64,000 nucleotides of DNA. Source: Paralichthys olivaceus. Lineage: Eukaryota > Chordata > Actinopteri > Pleuronectiformes > Paralichthyidae. A program made the translations under genes and the position numbers. The notes beneath the pieces were generated by a model, which was given only the letters and a program-made list of their open reading frames with translations, did not search any database and had not been told where the DNA came from. The stretch lies in assembly GCF_024713975.1 (NCBI RefSeq), contig NC_091116.1:13684682-13748681 (forward strand), read 5' to 3'. Every line of letters begins with the position of its first letter. The stretch's first letter is position 1. Positions 1 through 14,145 of the stretch are shown one piece after another.

Positions 1-360
1 CTCCCCTCGGCTCCCCTCGGCCCCTCTCGGCTCCCCTCGGCTCCTCTCGGTTCCCCTCGGTTCCTCTCGGCCCCCCTCGGCTCCTCTCGGCCCCCCTCGG
101 CTCCCCTCGGCTCCCCTCGGCCCCCCTCGGCCCCCCTCGGCCCCCCTCGGCCCCCCTCGGCCCCCCTCGGCTCCCCTCGGCTCCCCTCGGCTCCCCTCGG
201 CCCCCCTCGGCCCCTCTCGGCCCCGCTCGGCTCCTCTCGGCTCCCCTCGGCTCCTCTCGGCCCCTCTCGGCTCCCCTCGGCTCCTCTCGGCTCCCCTCGG
301 CTCCCCTCGGCTCCTCTCGGCTCCTCTCGGCTCCCCTCGGCTCCCCTCGGCCCCGCTCGG
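1..360. repeat. Decamer minisatellite (36 x 10 bp)
   Basis: Thirty-six uninterrupted 10-base units with consensus CTCCCCTCGG. The last five bases (CTCGG) are nearly invariant, while positions 1-5 alternate between C and T, with occasional G. The array starts at the first base, so its true left end is not seen. Every unit puts a run of about four to six G on the minus strand at 10-base spacing, a pattern able to form G-quadruplexes. It ends abruptly at the CpG-rich 5' flank of creb1. Confidence 0.95.
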
Positions 361-620
361 CTCCTCTGATGTTGTCTGTCGTCGTCCCTCTCGTCCTCCT
401 CTCAGTGTTGTTGTTCCCGGTGACGCGGCGGAGGTGTAGCCTGACGCGGGCTCTTACGTGTCGGCCTGAATAAAAGTGGAGCTCCGGAGCCCCGGGAGTG
501 ACGAAGCGAGTTGTGTCGGTAAGAGGATCTGATGTTTGGCGGACAGATACATGGCCGCCGGCAGCAGCTGTTAGTGTTCGATTCCCGCACAAAGCAACAA
601 AGAGATCATGGCGGCTGTAG
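361..620 (+). promoter_or_regulatory. creb1: Putative creb1 promoter and non-coding first exon
   Basis: A CpG-rich stretch without a TATA box, between the minisatellite and the creb1 coding exons. Three CRE half-sites (TGACG) lie at 421-425, 442-446 and 499-503. A consensus splice donor (GTAAGA) at 519 could end a non-coding first exon that splices to the exon carrying the start codon at 1270. Mammalian CREB1 promoters also contain CRE-like sites used in autoregulation. The transcription start is inferred, not seen. Confidence 0.45.
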
Positions 621-682
621 AAGAGCTGTGGTACAGCTTGAATATGGACGAGCTGTTTTTAATAAAGTCACAAAGCAGTTAG
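608..682 (+). other. Small ORF (24 codons) with strong start context upstream of creb1
   Basis: An ATG with A at -3 and G at +4 opens a 24-codon frame that begins MAAVEELW and stops with TAG at 680-682. It lies just after the possible first-exon donor of creb1. It could be an upstream ORF of an alternative creb1 leader, or chance. No homology is recognised. Confidence 0.2.
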
Positions 683-1269
683 CCGAGGCTGCTAATCCCT
701 GTTAGCTCACTTTAACACCGTCTCTCAGACTCAAGCCTCCCGGGCTCGAGTCACAGTCTCTGGTTCAAACCACAGGAACTACCGATGCGTGCAGACATTT
801 CCCTCCATGCTAACAGCTAGCATCCAGTGCTATTAGCTCACCTAGCATTAGCTTCACGTTACCACACAGCGACAGTTCAATAAAAACCCGCTCAGCCGAG
901 TCGCTGCTAGCTTCGCTCACACCCACTGTTTGTCTGTGGGCATGTTAGCATGCTATCTGCAGCTTGGATATCATCAGGAACACTGAGTTAGCTTTAGCCT
1001 CCGGGCAGTAGCGTAGCAGCATATTTAAAGTGTTGGGGCTAATCTTACACATGGAGTCTGCTACATGCTAACCACAGTTGACATGACATAGATCAGTGCT
1101 GCAGTGGAAGGAGCTCGCTCACTGTGTTTTATACATGAATTCTGTGCTAACATGTGAAGCCACACCCTCCTCCAGCAACATGCAGTGAAGTTGTGCATGA
1201 GACTGAACCTCCACAGACTCTGGCTCATGATGCACCAACGAGCAGCTTGTCCCTGTGTGCAGGTTTCAG
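683..1269. other. Non-coding stretch before the first creb1 coding exon
   Basis: Probably creb1 intron 1. I see no convincing ORF. The motif GCTAGC/TTAGC recurs many times between 700 and 1020, giving a mildly repetitive texture. A splice acceptor (TTTCAG, 1264-1269) directly precedes the creb1 start codon. Confidence 0.5.
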
Positions 1270-3411
1270 ATGAAGATGGAGGCTGGTGCAGACACTCAGC
1301 AAAGTGGTGACACGGCTGTCTCTGAGTCTGAGGCCCAGCACATCACTCTGGCCCAGGTACAGCTCACCCCTTGTGTGCCATGACTATGAGAAATGAAGAG
1401 TCGTGGGGGGGCGGTGGTGAATCTGTGTATGTGTCACTGTTGCAGGCGTCCATCGCTGCAGGTCAGGTAACCACCAGTGGTCCCACAGTCACCTTAGTGC
1501 AGTTACCCAACGGTCAGACGGTCCAAGTGCACGGGGTGATCCAAGCTGCACAGCCCTCCGTCATCCAGTCCCCACAAGTCCAGACAGTACAGGTGAGACA
1601 CACAACCTCGTTACAACAACAACAACCTTTATTGCACAAATAATAATCAGTGAATGCTTCAAGTCCATCAGGAAACATGAATATTTGAATAGAAGTCAGA
1701 TTTGTTGCTTGTAATTCTCCTGTTTCCTTCTGATCATGACTCTTTGTGTTGAAATTCAAGTGGGATGATTTTTGTCACAGATTTCGACTGTTGCCGAGAG
1801 CGAAGACTCTCAGGAGTCCGTGGACAGTGTGACCGATTCTCAGAAGAGGAGAGAGATCCTGTCCAGACGACCGTCGTACAGGTGAGTGCGACGCCTCGTT
1901 GACAAAGATTTGAATCTGTGACTTTTAACTTTTCGTTTCCAACTGTTTCAAATGTGTGAGGCGACAGTTTCAGTGCTGATGAGGAAACGTTTGCTGAGAT
2001 ATTCGTGTTCCGCTCCACAGGAAGATCCTGAACGACTTGTCGTCAGATGCTCCGGCCGTTCCTCGAATTGAGGAGGAGAAATCGGAGGACGACTCAGCTC
2101 CTACCATCACCACCGTCACCATGCCCACTCCCATCTATCAGACCAGCAGCGGCCAGTACAGTAAGTACCTCTGGACAGGAAGCATCACTTTGCTCTTCAC
2201 AATAAAAAGTTACTGTTCAGAATGTGCCTGTCGGGGGACACAGCATTGTGATAAAAATAATTTCCTCGATCGAATGTTGAGTTTCTGGATCTATTCTCAG
2301 TGTAGTTTGTCTCAGGTCTTAGTGATCAGATGTTTTAATATACTGACCCACTGTTGTGTTATATTTTCATGGAGGGAAATTTTACGACTAATGCTGTTTA
2401 ACTCTGTTTGTCGCGGACACACACATTTCAGTCTGCGTTATAAGAGAGTGGTCAATAGACACATTGTTTGAAGTACACACAGGACGCAATGATTCCGCAT
2501 GTTGACACTAAAACACCACAGAACACTGACGTCATGTTTACTGCTCCTCATCCGACGCTTGAACTTAAAAAGCTTCTCTTCACTTGAGACTAATCGTTAC
2601 AAGTGACATCGTCCCTCTGTAGTTGCCATAACGCAGGGCGGGGCCATCCAGCTGGCCAATAACGGCACAGATGGCGTGCAGGGACTGCAGACTCTGACCA
2701 TGGCCAACGCTGCTGCAGCACAGCCTGGTGCCACCATCCTGCAGTACGCTCAGACCAGCGACGGCCAGCAGATCCTGGTGCCTAGCAACCAAGTGGTCGT
2801 ACAAGGTGGGGACATAATTCAGTGATTGAAATATGAAACCCAAGTTTAAAGTGTCAGTGAGTTTCATGATTCCATTTTCATATATCTCACCGTCTTCGTC
2901 CTTCAGCCGCTTCTGGTGACGTCCAGGCCTATCAGATCCGCACGGCCCCCACCAGCTCCATCACTTCCGGGGTGGTGATGGCGACTTCGCCCGCTCTGGG
3001 CTCAGTGGGAGGCACAGAGGAGGTCACACGTAAAAGGGAGGTCCGACTTATGAAAAACAGGTTTGTGTTCTTGAGTTTGTCGTGTCTGTTGCCTGATGGT
3101 GGTGTTAGTTTAATTCTGTATTCTCTGATACAGTTAACTTGTAAAAGTTATCTAGAAAGTGAGAGCAGAAATAGATGTGTAAAAATAAACCTGATCTAAG
3201 AGAAGGCGGGGGGAGTGATTGGATAAAGGTTTTGTTTATGAGACTCACACCTTTAATGTCACACAGAGAGGCCGCCCGCGAGTGTCGCAGGAAGAAGAAG
3301 GAGTACGTCAAGTGTCTAGAGAACCGCGTGGCCGTGCTGGAGAACCAGAATAAAACCCTCATCGAGGAACTAAAAGCCCTCAAAGACTTGTACTGCCACA
3401 AATCTGAGTAG
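1270..3411 (+). CDS. creb1: CREB1, cyclic AMP-responsive element-binding transcription factor
   Basis: Seven coding exons with GT-AG borders: 1270-1356, 1446-1592, 1781-1881, 2021-2160, 2623-2805, 2907-3060 and 3267-3411. They join to 957 nt, or 318 aa. The protein is a nuclear bZIP activator that binds TGACGTCA as a dimer. Visible in order: a glutamine-containing N-terminal domain; the kinase-inducible domain with the PKA site RRPSY (Ser110, equivalent to human Ser133); a second glutamine-rich domain ending around GQQILVPSNQVVVQ; and the basic region plus leucine zipper (residues 261-318) with KNREAARECRRKKKEYVKC, ending in CHKSE. The start is ATG 1270 because MKMEAGA aligns with human MTMESGA. 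The exon that gives the mammalian alpha insert is absent, so the gene encodes the delta-type form. The last exon runs into a long 3' UTR that converges on mettl21a. Confidence 0.97.
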
Positions 3412-5150
3412 TATCATCACCAAACGCCTGCCAGGAGCTCACTCGGTGCCCGTCTGTCGCCCCGTACAGAGACTGAGCTCAGAGACGCTCCGGGACGTCA
3501 CCGCCCCTTTTCTACTCTTTGCTTTCTTTATAAAGACTGCAGAAAATCTGTAAAGTGACTCACCAGGATTACAACTAAATAACACCCCTCTCTGGTCCCG
3601 TCACCGGTTTTAATCCCTAAATCTGTTCCCGTGGGTCTGACGGCGTGGCGAGCGGACGCGGTGGAGACCTCGACTCTACGGGGTCCTCGCGGTGGAACGG
3701 ACAATGAGGCTGTTTTTGTGTCACACCCCCAAAGGGAAGTGTTCCAGTCACTGGACGAACTGGGCGACATCACCAGCAACGGGGAACAGCTCGATCACGT
3801 CACCACCGACGACGACGACGGACATTTTTACACTTTCAAATCCAGAGAGACGCTCTGAAGTCTCGACGTTTCCTTTGTGTGCGACGTTTGTAATCGTAAC
3901 TGAGCTCTTGCATTAACATCTGTTACTTACTAATGCTTTGAACTATAGATTGGCTGCGTCATGGATATTTTATCTTTTGGTTTATGTGTAAGATTATCTG
4001 CTCTGATGCCATTTACTTTTTGTTAAACTCTTGTTTACCTTGCCTTGATACATGGAACAAAACTGACCTTCAGGTCGGGTTGTGAGATTCGGTTCATGTG
4101 AGTTGCAGCTTTAAAAAACATGGTTAAGACTGGAGAACGTGGACGGCACTGAATCTAGAAAATCACATGTAAAGTCACTGATCTCTGTTCTCAGTCATAA
4201 CTGATTCAAATTTTCATCCATCTTCTCAACAAACACCCAGATTCAAATGAGTGGCGGATCAATCTGAACAGCCGGAGTTTGTTTTTCTGATTTAGAACAA
4301 ACAACTTCCTCTCGCATTTATCTGCTTCCTGTTGCTGGTGCAAATATAATTTAAACAAAAAACATTGTTTTAATTGTTTTCATCTATATTTGTTTTCTCT
4401 TTGCCTGGTTTTTAAAGTTAGTTTCATAAATTCTGACCCCCCCCCCCCCCCCAAAAAAGAGCCTTATGTGTTGATGCAACAGGAAAAATCAATTTCACAT
4501 TTCAGAGACGTGCAGCCCTTCACTGGCATGTCTGTGTATTTTAGTCTTGTAATACCGTTTTTAAATTTTTAGTTTGGGAACGCTTCAAATAATTCTGTAA
4601 AACCGATTGTTGATAACCAGGACGCCTGTTTGTTGTGACATCAACAGACGAGGTGTCAAGGTTGCGTTTACAGGATTAGTGGCATTCGCACTTTCTTTGC
4701 TTATACAATCCTACCACATTTCACACTGCGTCATCTCGCCGCCGCCGGGTGAGAAGCCTCTTTAGGATTTTACACAGAGAACCAGTTTGTCATCACTAAG
4801 TGTCTGTGGACGTTTTGTTATTCATTATCTTCACATATTGAATTTGATCGGTTATCAGTTCTCACCAAACATCCGCTCCAGGATTGCAAAGTGCGACCAA
4901 ATGTAAAACACAAAGACTGTGAGAGGCAGAGTGGACGTGTTCATGCTAACAGAGTCGTACAGTATTCTTTTAGGTATTATGTATAGTCATGACAGTAATA
5001 TGCTTTTTTTTATGTTGCTTTTGGATTTTTGTATACACAGTTTCTAAATGTCAGCACCAACTTGTATGATACAGTGCTTTATGTCAGAGCTATTCAAATA
5101 TTACATTTTTGGCAGCTGGTAATAAATGTGTTTCTGGTAAAATGTCTTGT
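3412..5150 (+). other. creb1: creb1 3' untranslated region
   Basis: About 1.7 kb after the creb1 stop codon with no credible coding exon. It holds a C-run followed by A (about 4437-4458) and AT-rich sequence. Short open frames near 3631-3858 look like chance. The length suits a long 3' UTR ending at the poly(A) signal at 5121. Confidence 0.6.
5121..5126 (+). terminator. creb1: Poly(A) signal AATAAA for creb1
   Basis: A canonical AATAAA followed within about 10-30 bases by GT/T-rich sequence. It is the last such hexamer before the oppositely oriented mettl21a coding end. Confidence 0.55.
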
Positions 5151-5156
5151 TTTATT
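5151..5156 (-). terminator. mettl21a: Poly(A) signal AATAAA for mettl21a
   Basis: TTTATT on the plus strand reads AATAAA on the minus strand, immediately after the mettl21a stop at 5159-5161. Cleavage here would place the mettl21a 3' end inside the creb1 tail, so the two mRNAs may overlap by some tens of bases. Confidence 0.5.
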
Positions 5157-5158
5157 TC

Positions 5159-6217
<1,059 letters not shown>

Positions 6218-6400
6218 GTTGTCCTCCTCCGCTGATGCTGCTGCACATGCGCACTGACGCTCTTCTTCTGGGAGTTCATTCTATTTCCGCCTTTAGCTCC
6301 TCCCGGCCAATCAGGTAACAGCATGGCACAAAGCGACCAATAGGAAAGCCCGGTGTTACGGTGGGCGTGTCCTCAACGGTTTTTGAGCAGCAGCAGCTAT
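6218..6400 (-). promoter_or_regulatory. mettl21a: mettl21a promoter with paired CCAAT boxes
   Basis: Two CCAAT boxes at 6307-6311 and 6337-6341, thirty bases apart, lie 90-125 bases upstream of the mettl21a start codon. No TATA box is present. Paired NF-Y sites of this kind are usual in housekeeping promoters. Confidence 0.45.
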
Positions 6401-6754
6401 GTGTCTACATTTCCGTTTTTGCTTTCAAAATAAAAGCAGAGAGCAACTATATCTGCCGGGGGGAAAAAAATCAATGCAGATAAACACATTGAAAAAACTC
6501 ACGTGTCATGTTCACAATGTTTACGGTTTTAATAGGTGGCTATTTCATATGCTATTTGAGAAATTAGATTTTTAATGTCAAAATAATAATAACAATAATG
6601 ATCATAAGCACCCATCAGTAATAATTAAGTGAAGATTTAAATTAAGCAGGGATTTATAAAAACGGAATGGCAATAAAATACACTATGTAAACATAACATT
6701 TTATTATTATTATTGTCGCTTCTGTACGAAATTTTCGGATGGGACTTTTATTGT
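6401..6754. other. AT-rich spacer between the divergent promoters
   Basis: A non-coding AT-rich segment with TTATTATTATTATT near 6700 separates the mettl21a and ccnyl1 promoter regions. No gene or motif of note is seen. Confidence 0.5.
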
Positions 6755-7234
6755 GATTAGCGGAAGCAGGAAGTGAGTAGACTTCCGGTGTAGGTTTGAC
6801 AGTCCGGACGTGTCTCCCGCTGCTGTGACGGTGTTGAAGCTAACGTTGCTAACACGGTTCAGTTCTCCGGTACCGGAGACATGTCCGCCGGCGCCGTTAC
6901 TTCCTCCGCAGCCTGTCCCGCCAAGTGACATCTTGCTTTATTGTGGAGGAGACTTCCTGTGAGGAAACATGGACGCACACTGGACTCAAGTGTTAGCATT
7001 AGCCGGCTAGCATGTCGTGTAGTTCTGCGTCTGCTCCGTAAAATGACTTGATAGAAGGGACTCAGACTCCCAGAATCCTCCACTCTCACACGCACGGAGG
7101 CGTCATCGGTGTGAACATGCACTGTTAACGTGAACCCGCTTCTCTTAACTAGTCCCGGGTTGAGTTCACCTCCACTAACTACCGCTGCCACTGTGTATGG
7201 GAAACAGCGCCACCTGTAGCCGAGCTCATCGACC
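6755..7234 (+). promoter_or_regulatory. ccnyl1: ccnyl1 promoter and 5' leader with ETS sites
   Basis: Three ETS-type motifs are clustered: CGGAAG 6761-6766, AGGAAGTG 6768-6775 and the inverted CTTCCGG 6782-6788. CpG-rich sequence follows, running to the ccnyl1 ATG at 7235. This suits a TATA-less ETS/GABP-type promoter. The exact start site and any leader intron cannot be fixed from sequence. Confidence 0.45.
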
Positions 7235-9531
<2,297 letters not shown>

Positions 9532-10080
9532 GTCTGCAGCAGCCACCTGACCCGTGGCGAGGAGGAGGTGGATCAACGCTGCGCTCGAGAGACGTTTCAA
9601 AAGTATGTTTTCACATGAGCAGCTGCAAAGTTCCATCGCAAAATGTTACATGTGGATTTTGAAGAAGAGCAAAAAAAAAAAAAGAGTTTACCACACAGTA
9701 TCTAAAATATTAGGAACTTCAGGTTCTACTTTTAAAGCATGGTAATCCGAAGTCTTTTATTTTGAATTGTGGACATTTAACGTTGGAAGGAATCAGCACG
9801 AAAACGTTTCCAGACGCCACAACTTCAGGACCTTGTCGTCTTTTTTCTTCCTCTTTTTTTCCATCACTCACTCAGTCGTTCGGGGAGTTTCTTCTTCTGT
9901 GGCTTTGTGCCTCATCTCTCAACCAGCCGCGTCCTCTCTCCGTTATCCAGGCGATGGCGACATGTTGTGAACTACCCTGTGGTGTAGTTCTGCACACGGA
10001 CAGAGTATTTGTTTTGCTTACTATGTAGGCTCCTATAGCTGTGAAATGTACGACTTTATTTAATTCAGAAATAAATTTCA
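9532..10080 (+). other. ccnyl1: ccnyl1 3' untranslated region
   Basis: Non-coding sequence after the ccnyl1 stop, ending at an AATAAA poly(A) signal at 10069-10074. It contains an A-run near 9671-9684. Confidence 0.55.
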
Positions 10081-11664
10081 GTCGCTGTTTAAAGTCCAGG
10101 ATGTTAAGGTGGAAGAATGTGTTTTTTTTCTTTTGTCAAATAACATATTTCACTGTTTGTAAGTTTGAATTTGAAGGTAGTTCAGTTGGTTCTGTGTCGG
10201 ACGTCGCCGCTCGATGAGAAAAATAATGTCCTCTGCTTGAAAACAACCTAGAGATGATTCACAAACACTTCACACATTCATGCTCTCACAGCATCGCTGT
10301 TAAAGCTGATGTCTTGTGCTCGTAAAGATCTTAACTGATGAATTAAAAAACATTAATGCAAGTGCAGCCCACACCTCCGCTAACTGTCTCCTTATGGAAC
10401 CACGTTTTAAATCACTTCTTGCAGAATTAAAAAAAATTGGGAAAAAAGTCAAAAATTGAATGAGTCCTGTCTCTGGTCGTGATCCACCGCTCCACAAAAC
10501 TTCATGGAAGTTGGTCGAGCAGTTTTTGCATAATCCTGCAAAATGCAATCAATAATATAAAAGTTTATTTATACAGCACTTCTCAGAAAACATATTTAGT
10601 ATTTCACAGGCAAAATAAACTGAAAATACCTGCAGTGATTAAGCAATAACACAAATATTAGTTTGAAGATAAAAGTAATTTCATAAAATATCTAACATCT
10701 AAGCACCTCAAATATGCAGTACAGCACTTGTATACAGGACACAATAAATGTACTTACTGTACTTGTACTGTAGTAGATGCAGGTACTTGCTGCCCACTCT
10801 GTTTAAAAGATGCTACATGATATGTAAAGGATAAAACATGCTTCCCTCTCGTTCTTTACGTTGCTGCTTTGTCCCGATCAGAAAATGATTCGATGAGCGA
10901 ATCACTATATGGTACCGATGTGCTGTTGTCATGGTGACAGCAAGCTGCTCATTCTTAGTCGTGGACTTTCTTCACCTCCGTCCTTCGAGCGTTTCCATCA
11001 TGCACTTATTTGTCGCACCTCACAGGCAATTCAAATGATAAGCACAAAATAAGAGACTTAGAAATGAATATTATTAAAATGATAACACATAATCAAATGT
11101 GAAAGATGAAATAACAAAAGGACATTAGAAAAATTAAAAATGACGATGAAATAAAAAAGGTCAAAAGCATACATTTATAAAGATGAAATAATATAATGCT
11201 TTAAAGATTAAAAAATATAATATGGATAAAATAAATACATAAAAAAAAACCAAAAGAAATGATAAAGATATGATAATAAAATGTTTGAGGGGATAAAATA
11301 ATGAATAGTTTAAAGTGATTATAAAAATGTGAGATCATATTTTTAAAATACCAAAAGAGATGATCTGTTCTGAAGGAAGTGAAACTGGAGATAATGGATA
11401 TAAGAAGAAAAGAATCCTGTGAAAATAAATTCATACCTGATTAAAGAAAGAGAAATAGTTACGGTGACAATATGTCACAATCTATAGATTCAAAAATAGA
11501 ATTACATGAACTTTCTATTCATGTGATTTCATTCCATTTAAACGGAGCTGCTTCCTTTCATGTCTCCTGGTAACTACTGATTTACTGGTTGCTCCTCCTT
11601 TGCACGTTTCCTTACCATTCAGAAAGATTTTCTTCAGAAAGCCGTTCTCTCCTTCAGCGACACA
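10081..11664. other. Intergenic, partly very AT-rich
   Basis: No gene seen. One copy of a fish interspersed repeat lies at about 10450-10545. The segment 11030-11460 is strongly A-rich on the plus strand, with repeated GATAAAATAA-like words. An acceptor-like CTTCAG just before 11659 could belong to a leader exon of the receptor gene that follows. Confidence 0.5.
10450..10545 (-). repeat. Fragment of interspersed repeat family A
   Basis: The sequence around CTTCATGGAAGTTGG and CAGTTTTTGCATAATCCTGC is closely similar, in the same order, to the copy at 43020-43225 and, in reverse, to that at 24205-24345. Such words recur across teleost genomes in my recollection. I cannot assign a named family. 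Confidence 0.55.
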
Positions 11665-12810
11665 ATGCAGCGCTCCACGAATTCCTCCTCCTCCGATTCG
11701 CCCAACGCGACGACAGCAGGCGACTGGAATCAACACGTGGATCAGACCTGGGACTCGACCGTCTCCATGAAAACTTCCCTCGCTTTTTTCCTCGTGTTTG
11801 TCGGCTGTGCACTTTTTTCTCTAACGACAAACAGACTGCTCTTTTTTCTGACGGCGAGATACAAGCAGCTCCTCTGGCAGCCTCCGTACATCCTGCTGAG
11901 TAACATGTCCGCCTCTGGTTTTGGGATGACCTTTGTCACCGCTTGTGTCGTGTTATCGTCCGTCGTCCGTGAGCAGACTCAGCTGTTCGGACGCTGGTGC
12001 ATCGTACAGTTCTGTATCTTGCGTTGCTTTTTCCTGACGTCCCAGATGACCTTGGCCCTCATGGCCGTAGAACGCTACGTCTTCATTTGCCACGGCATCC
12101 ACTACCTCAGGTTGATCAACACCAACAACGTGCACATGAGTTTGGGCCTCCTCTGGCTGGTCAGCGTGGCGGCGAGCTATCACGGAGGTTCGGTGCTGAA
12201 CCACATTAAGCACGGCCCCCTGCAGCAAACCAGCGGGTTTGTGTGCGACGCCGTTACCATCAAGGAACTCATAACGTTTACCCTGGAAGAGGACCTGCAG
12301 GTTTTCGGGCCCCCGTCTGTCATCACAACTTTTTGCATCCTCGCCATCTGCTACTGCTACGGCTGCATGTATCAGGCGGCGCTGAGGGTGAGCGTGGCCC
12401 TCAAGTGTAACAACCACCGAGCCAACTGCACCGTGGGACTTTACCTCCTCATGTTTCTGCTGCAGATGGTGCTGAGCATATTTTTCATCATCCTCACAGT
12501 GATGGGAAAAACGAAGTCGCCCACCTGGAGGAGGCTCACACCCGTGCTGACGCCCCTGCTCCTCACAGTACCTCCGTGCATCAACGCAGCGTTCCTCCTC
12601 ATCCGCAACCCGCAGATAAAGCACCTGCTCTTTTCCTTGTGCCGTCAGAAGTGTCCGTGGGCAGTCGTCTCAGAGGTGGAGGTTCTCCAGCAGAGCACGG
12701 TGGAGCACATGCGTCTGGACAAAGATGGACAGAACACACAGAGCGAGAGCTTCACACATCCAGTGACACCCCCAGCCGCTACCAGGAAACCTTCCGAGGA
12801 CTTGAAATGA
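11665..12810 (+). CDS. Odorant-receptor-like class A GPCR, single exon
   Basis: An intronless 381-aa seven-helix receptor. Approximate helices: 37-62, 73-100, 111-137, 156-176, 212-236, 254-280 and 289-313. N-glycosylation sequons lie at N6 and N14. C112 (start of helix 3) and C194 (second extracellular loop) could form the conserved disulfide. An ERY motif (136-138) in MAVERYVFIC ends helix 3, as in fish OR131-type receptors, in place of the DRY of classic odorant receptors. Helix 7 ends PCINAAFLLIRNPQIK, echoing the odorant-receptor signature PxxNPxIYxLRNxxVK but lacking the tyrosine. The usual helix-2 Asp (LxxxD) appears to be Gly/Ser (LLSNMSASGFG). A long 50-residue C-terminal tail follows. 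The closest family by eye is odorant receptor 131-2-like. The 5' CTTCAG before the ATG may be a leader-exon acceptor. Its ligand is unknown. Confidence 0.8.
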   Translation: MQRSTNSSSSDSPNATTAGDWNQHVDQTWDSTVSMKTSLAFFLVFVGCALFSLTTNRLLFFLTARYKQLLWQPPYILLSNMSASGFGMTFVTACVVLSSVVREQTQLFGRWCIVQFCILRCFFLTSQMTLALMAVERYVFICHGIHYLRLINTNNVHMSLGLLWLVSVAASYHGGSVLNHIKHGPLQQTSGFVCDAVTIKELITFTLEEDLQVFGPPSVITTFCILAICYCYGCMYQAALRVSVALKCNNHRANCTVGLYLLMFLLQMVLSIFFIILTVMGKTKSPTWRRLTPVLTPLLLTVPPCINAAFLLIRNPQIKHLLFSLCRQKCPWAVVSEVEVLQQSTVEHMRLDKDGQNTQSESFTHPVTPPAATRKPSEDLK

Positions 12811-13033
12811 AGACGTCTTTCTTCCTGCAGCTGCACAAGTTGATAAGAATTTAGTTTGTGTAATAGTGACGTGCTTATTGTTAACTAGTAGGTTTGTGTA
12901 ATATTCAGTGGACACGTGATCCCAGGTTAATGTGATAGTTCTTGATGAACACAAAGTTCTTGTGTTTGTAACTAAATATATTTATTGGATCTATTTAACC
13001 TGTGTGAACATGCATCTAAGTTTTCATTCATAA

Positions 13034-13039
13034 AATAAA
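13034..13039 (+). terminator. Candidate poly(A) signal of the receptor gene
   Basis: AATAAA about 225 bases after the receptor stop codon, in an A-rich context. It is the first canonical hexamer downstream. Confidence 0.4.
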
Positions 13040-13947
13040 AAATAATAGGAATAAATTAAAACAACTGGTGTTGAATTGAACGGAGGCTTAATGTCCGGAC
13101 AGGTAAATAAGATAAATCTGAGAACTAGTCAGTGTTAGTATTTTGACACTCGTATGAAATCCAACTTCACCTCTTTTAAATCAACTCTTCTTTCATAGCA
13201 TTTTTTTTTTTTGCGGTCTCTTTCTAATTCAGGCATCAATACATCTAATGACTATTGCAATGACGTTCACAGCCAGCGGGTTCAGAAACTTGCTGCGACC
13301 TGGCAGGAGCAGGGAGACGCATTGAAAAGGTCATGAATGTGTTTCTGACATCGCTGCTAATGATCTTCGAGACTCTGCAGAGATGTAGCATGTTTGAAGA
13401 AGCTCGTCCAGACTCAGTTTGTTTCATGGGCAGATTGGGATTTTATCCTCACATCATCATTTACCAGAGTTTCAGTCTCTGCAGGAACAAAATGAATCAT
13501 TAAAAATAACAGAATTACGCTTGTGAGAATAAAACCTCTCTCCGTTTCCATCATTTCTTCCTGTTGCAGCAAAAACAAAAACACATGTTCTACAGTGAAG
13601 AAGCTGTTAGCTCGGAGACGCTACATTTAGAGATGTGACGTCTGAATCGGAGACCGTCTCTAAAAATGCACGACATGTCTCCACTTCCTCCAGGACTGAA
13701 GCCAGAAGATCCCAGGAAACGCTGCCATCTTGTGCTGATGACATCATGTGGAGTCTGAGCAGTCCGCCCATACAAACGCTCGGCCGATGGTGAGTCTTAG
13801 CTGTTCATGTGCAGGTAGACAAATGTGCTATAGTAACTTTATAACTATTTACTACAAACACACAAACTCATCCGTAAAGATTTTTGGCGAGGAGTTCGCC
13901 TTGGGAAAATCTGGACGGAGTTATTTTGCACACGACGTCAGGAGACA

Positions 13948-14145
13948 TCACCCCCATCCTCGCTTTTCCATCGGCTCCCTGTCCGTTTGAGAATTGATTT
14001 AAAGATTTTACCGATCACCTTTAAAGCGATTGGAATTTTGCCGTCGGGGCCCCTCGGCTTCTGAATGACCAATAGCAGATAAGGTGACTTCAGATCAGTG
14101 ACTTCTTTTAAATCACTTCTTAAAACCCATTTTTATTGACTTTAT
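13948..14145 (+). mobile_element. Degraded LINE 3' fragment (L2/Maui-like)
   Basis: Translation with stops and frame breaks gives the recognisable reverse-transcriptase C-terminal wording of fish L2-type LINEs: a piece like PVRLRIDLKIL followed by an xITFKA-like stretch, then FKSLLKTHFY. The DNA words TTGATTTAAAGATTTT and TTAAAACCCATTTTTA correspond to it. The copy is short and clearly dead. Confidence 0.55.

Noticed and set aside
1..360. Decamer array considered as a telomeric or CRISPR-like array
   Set aside because: The unit is not TTAGGG and there are no unique spacers. It is a simple minisatellite.
3631..3858. 75-codon open frame with an acidic run after creb1
   Set aside because: Lies in the creb1 3' UTR and has no homology that I recognise.
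11953..12624. 223-codon minus-strand frame opposite the GPCR
   Set aside because: Shadow of the receptor gene; the plus frame has seven helices and receptor motifs.
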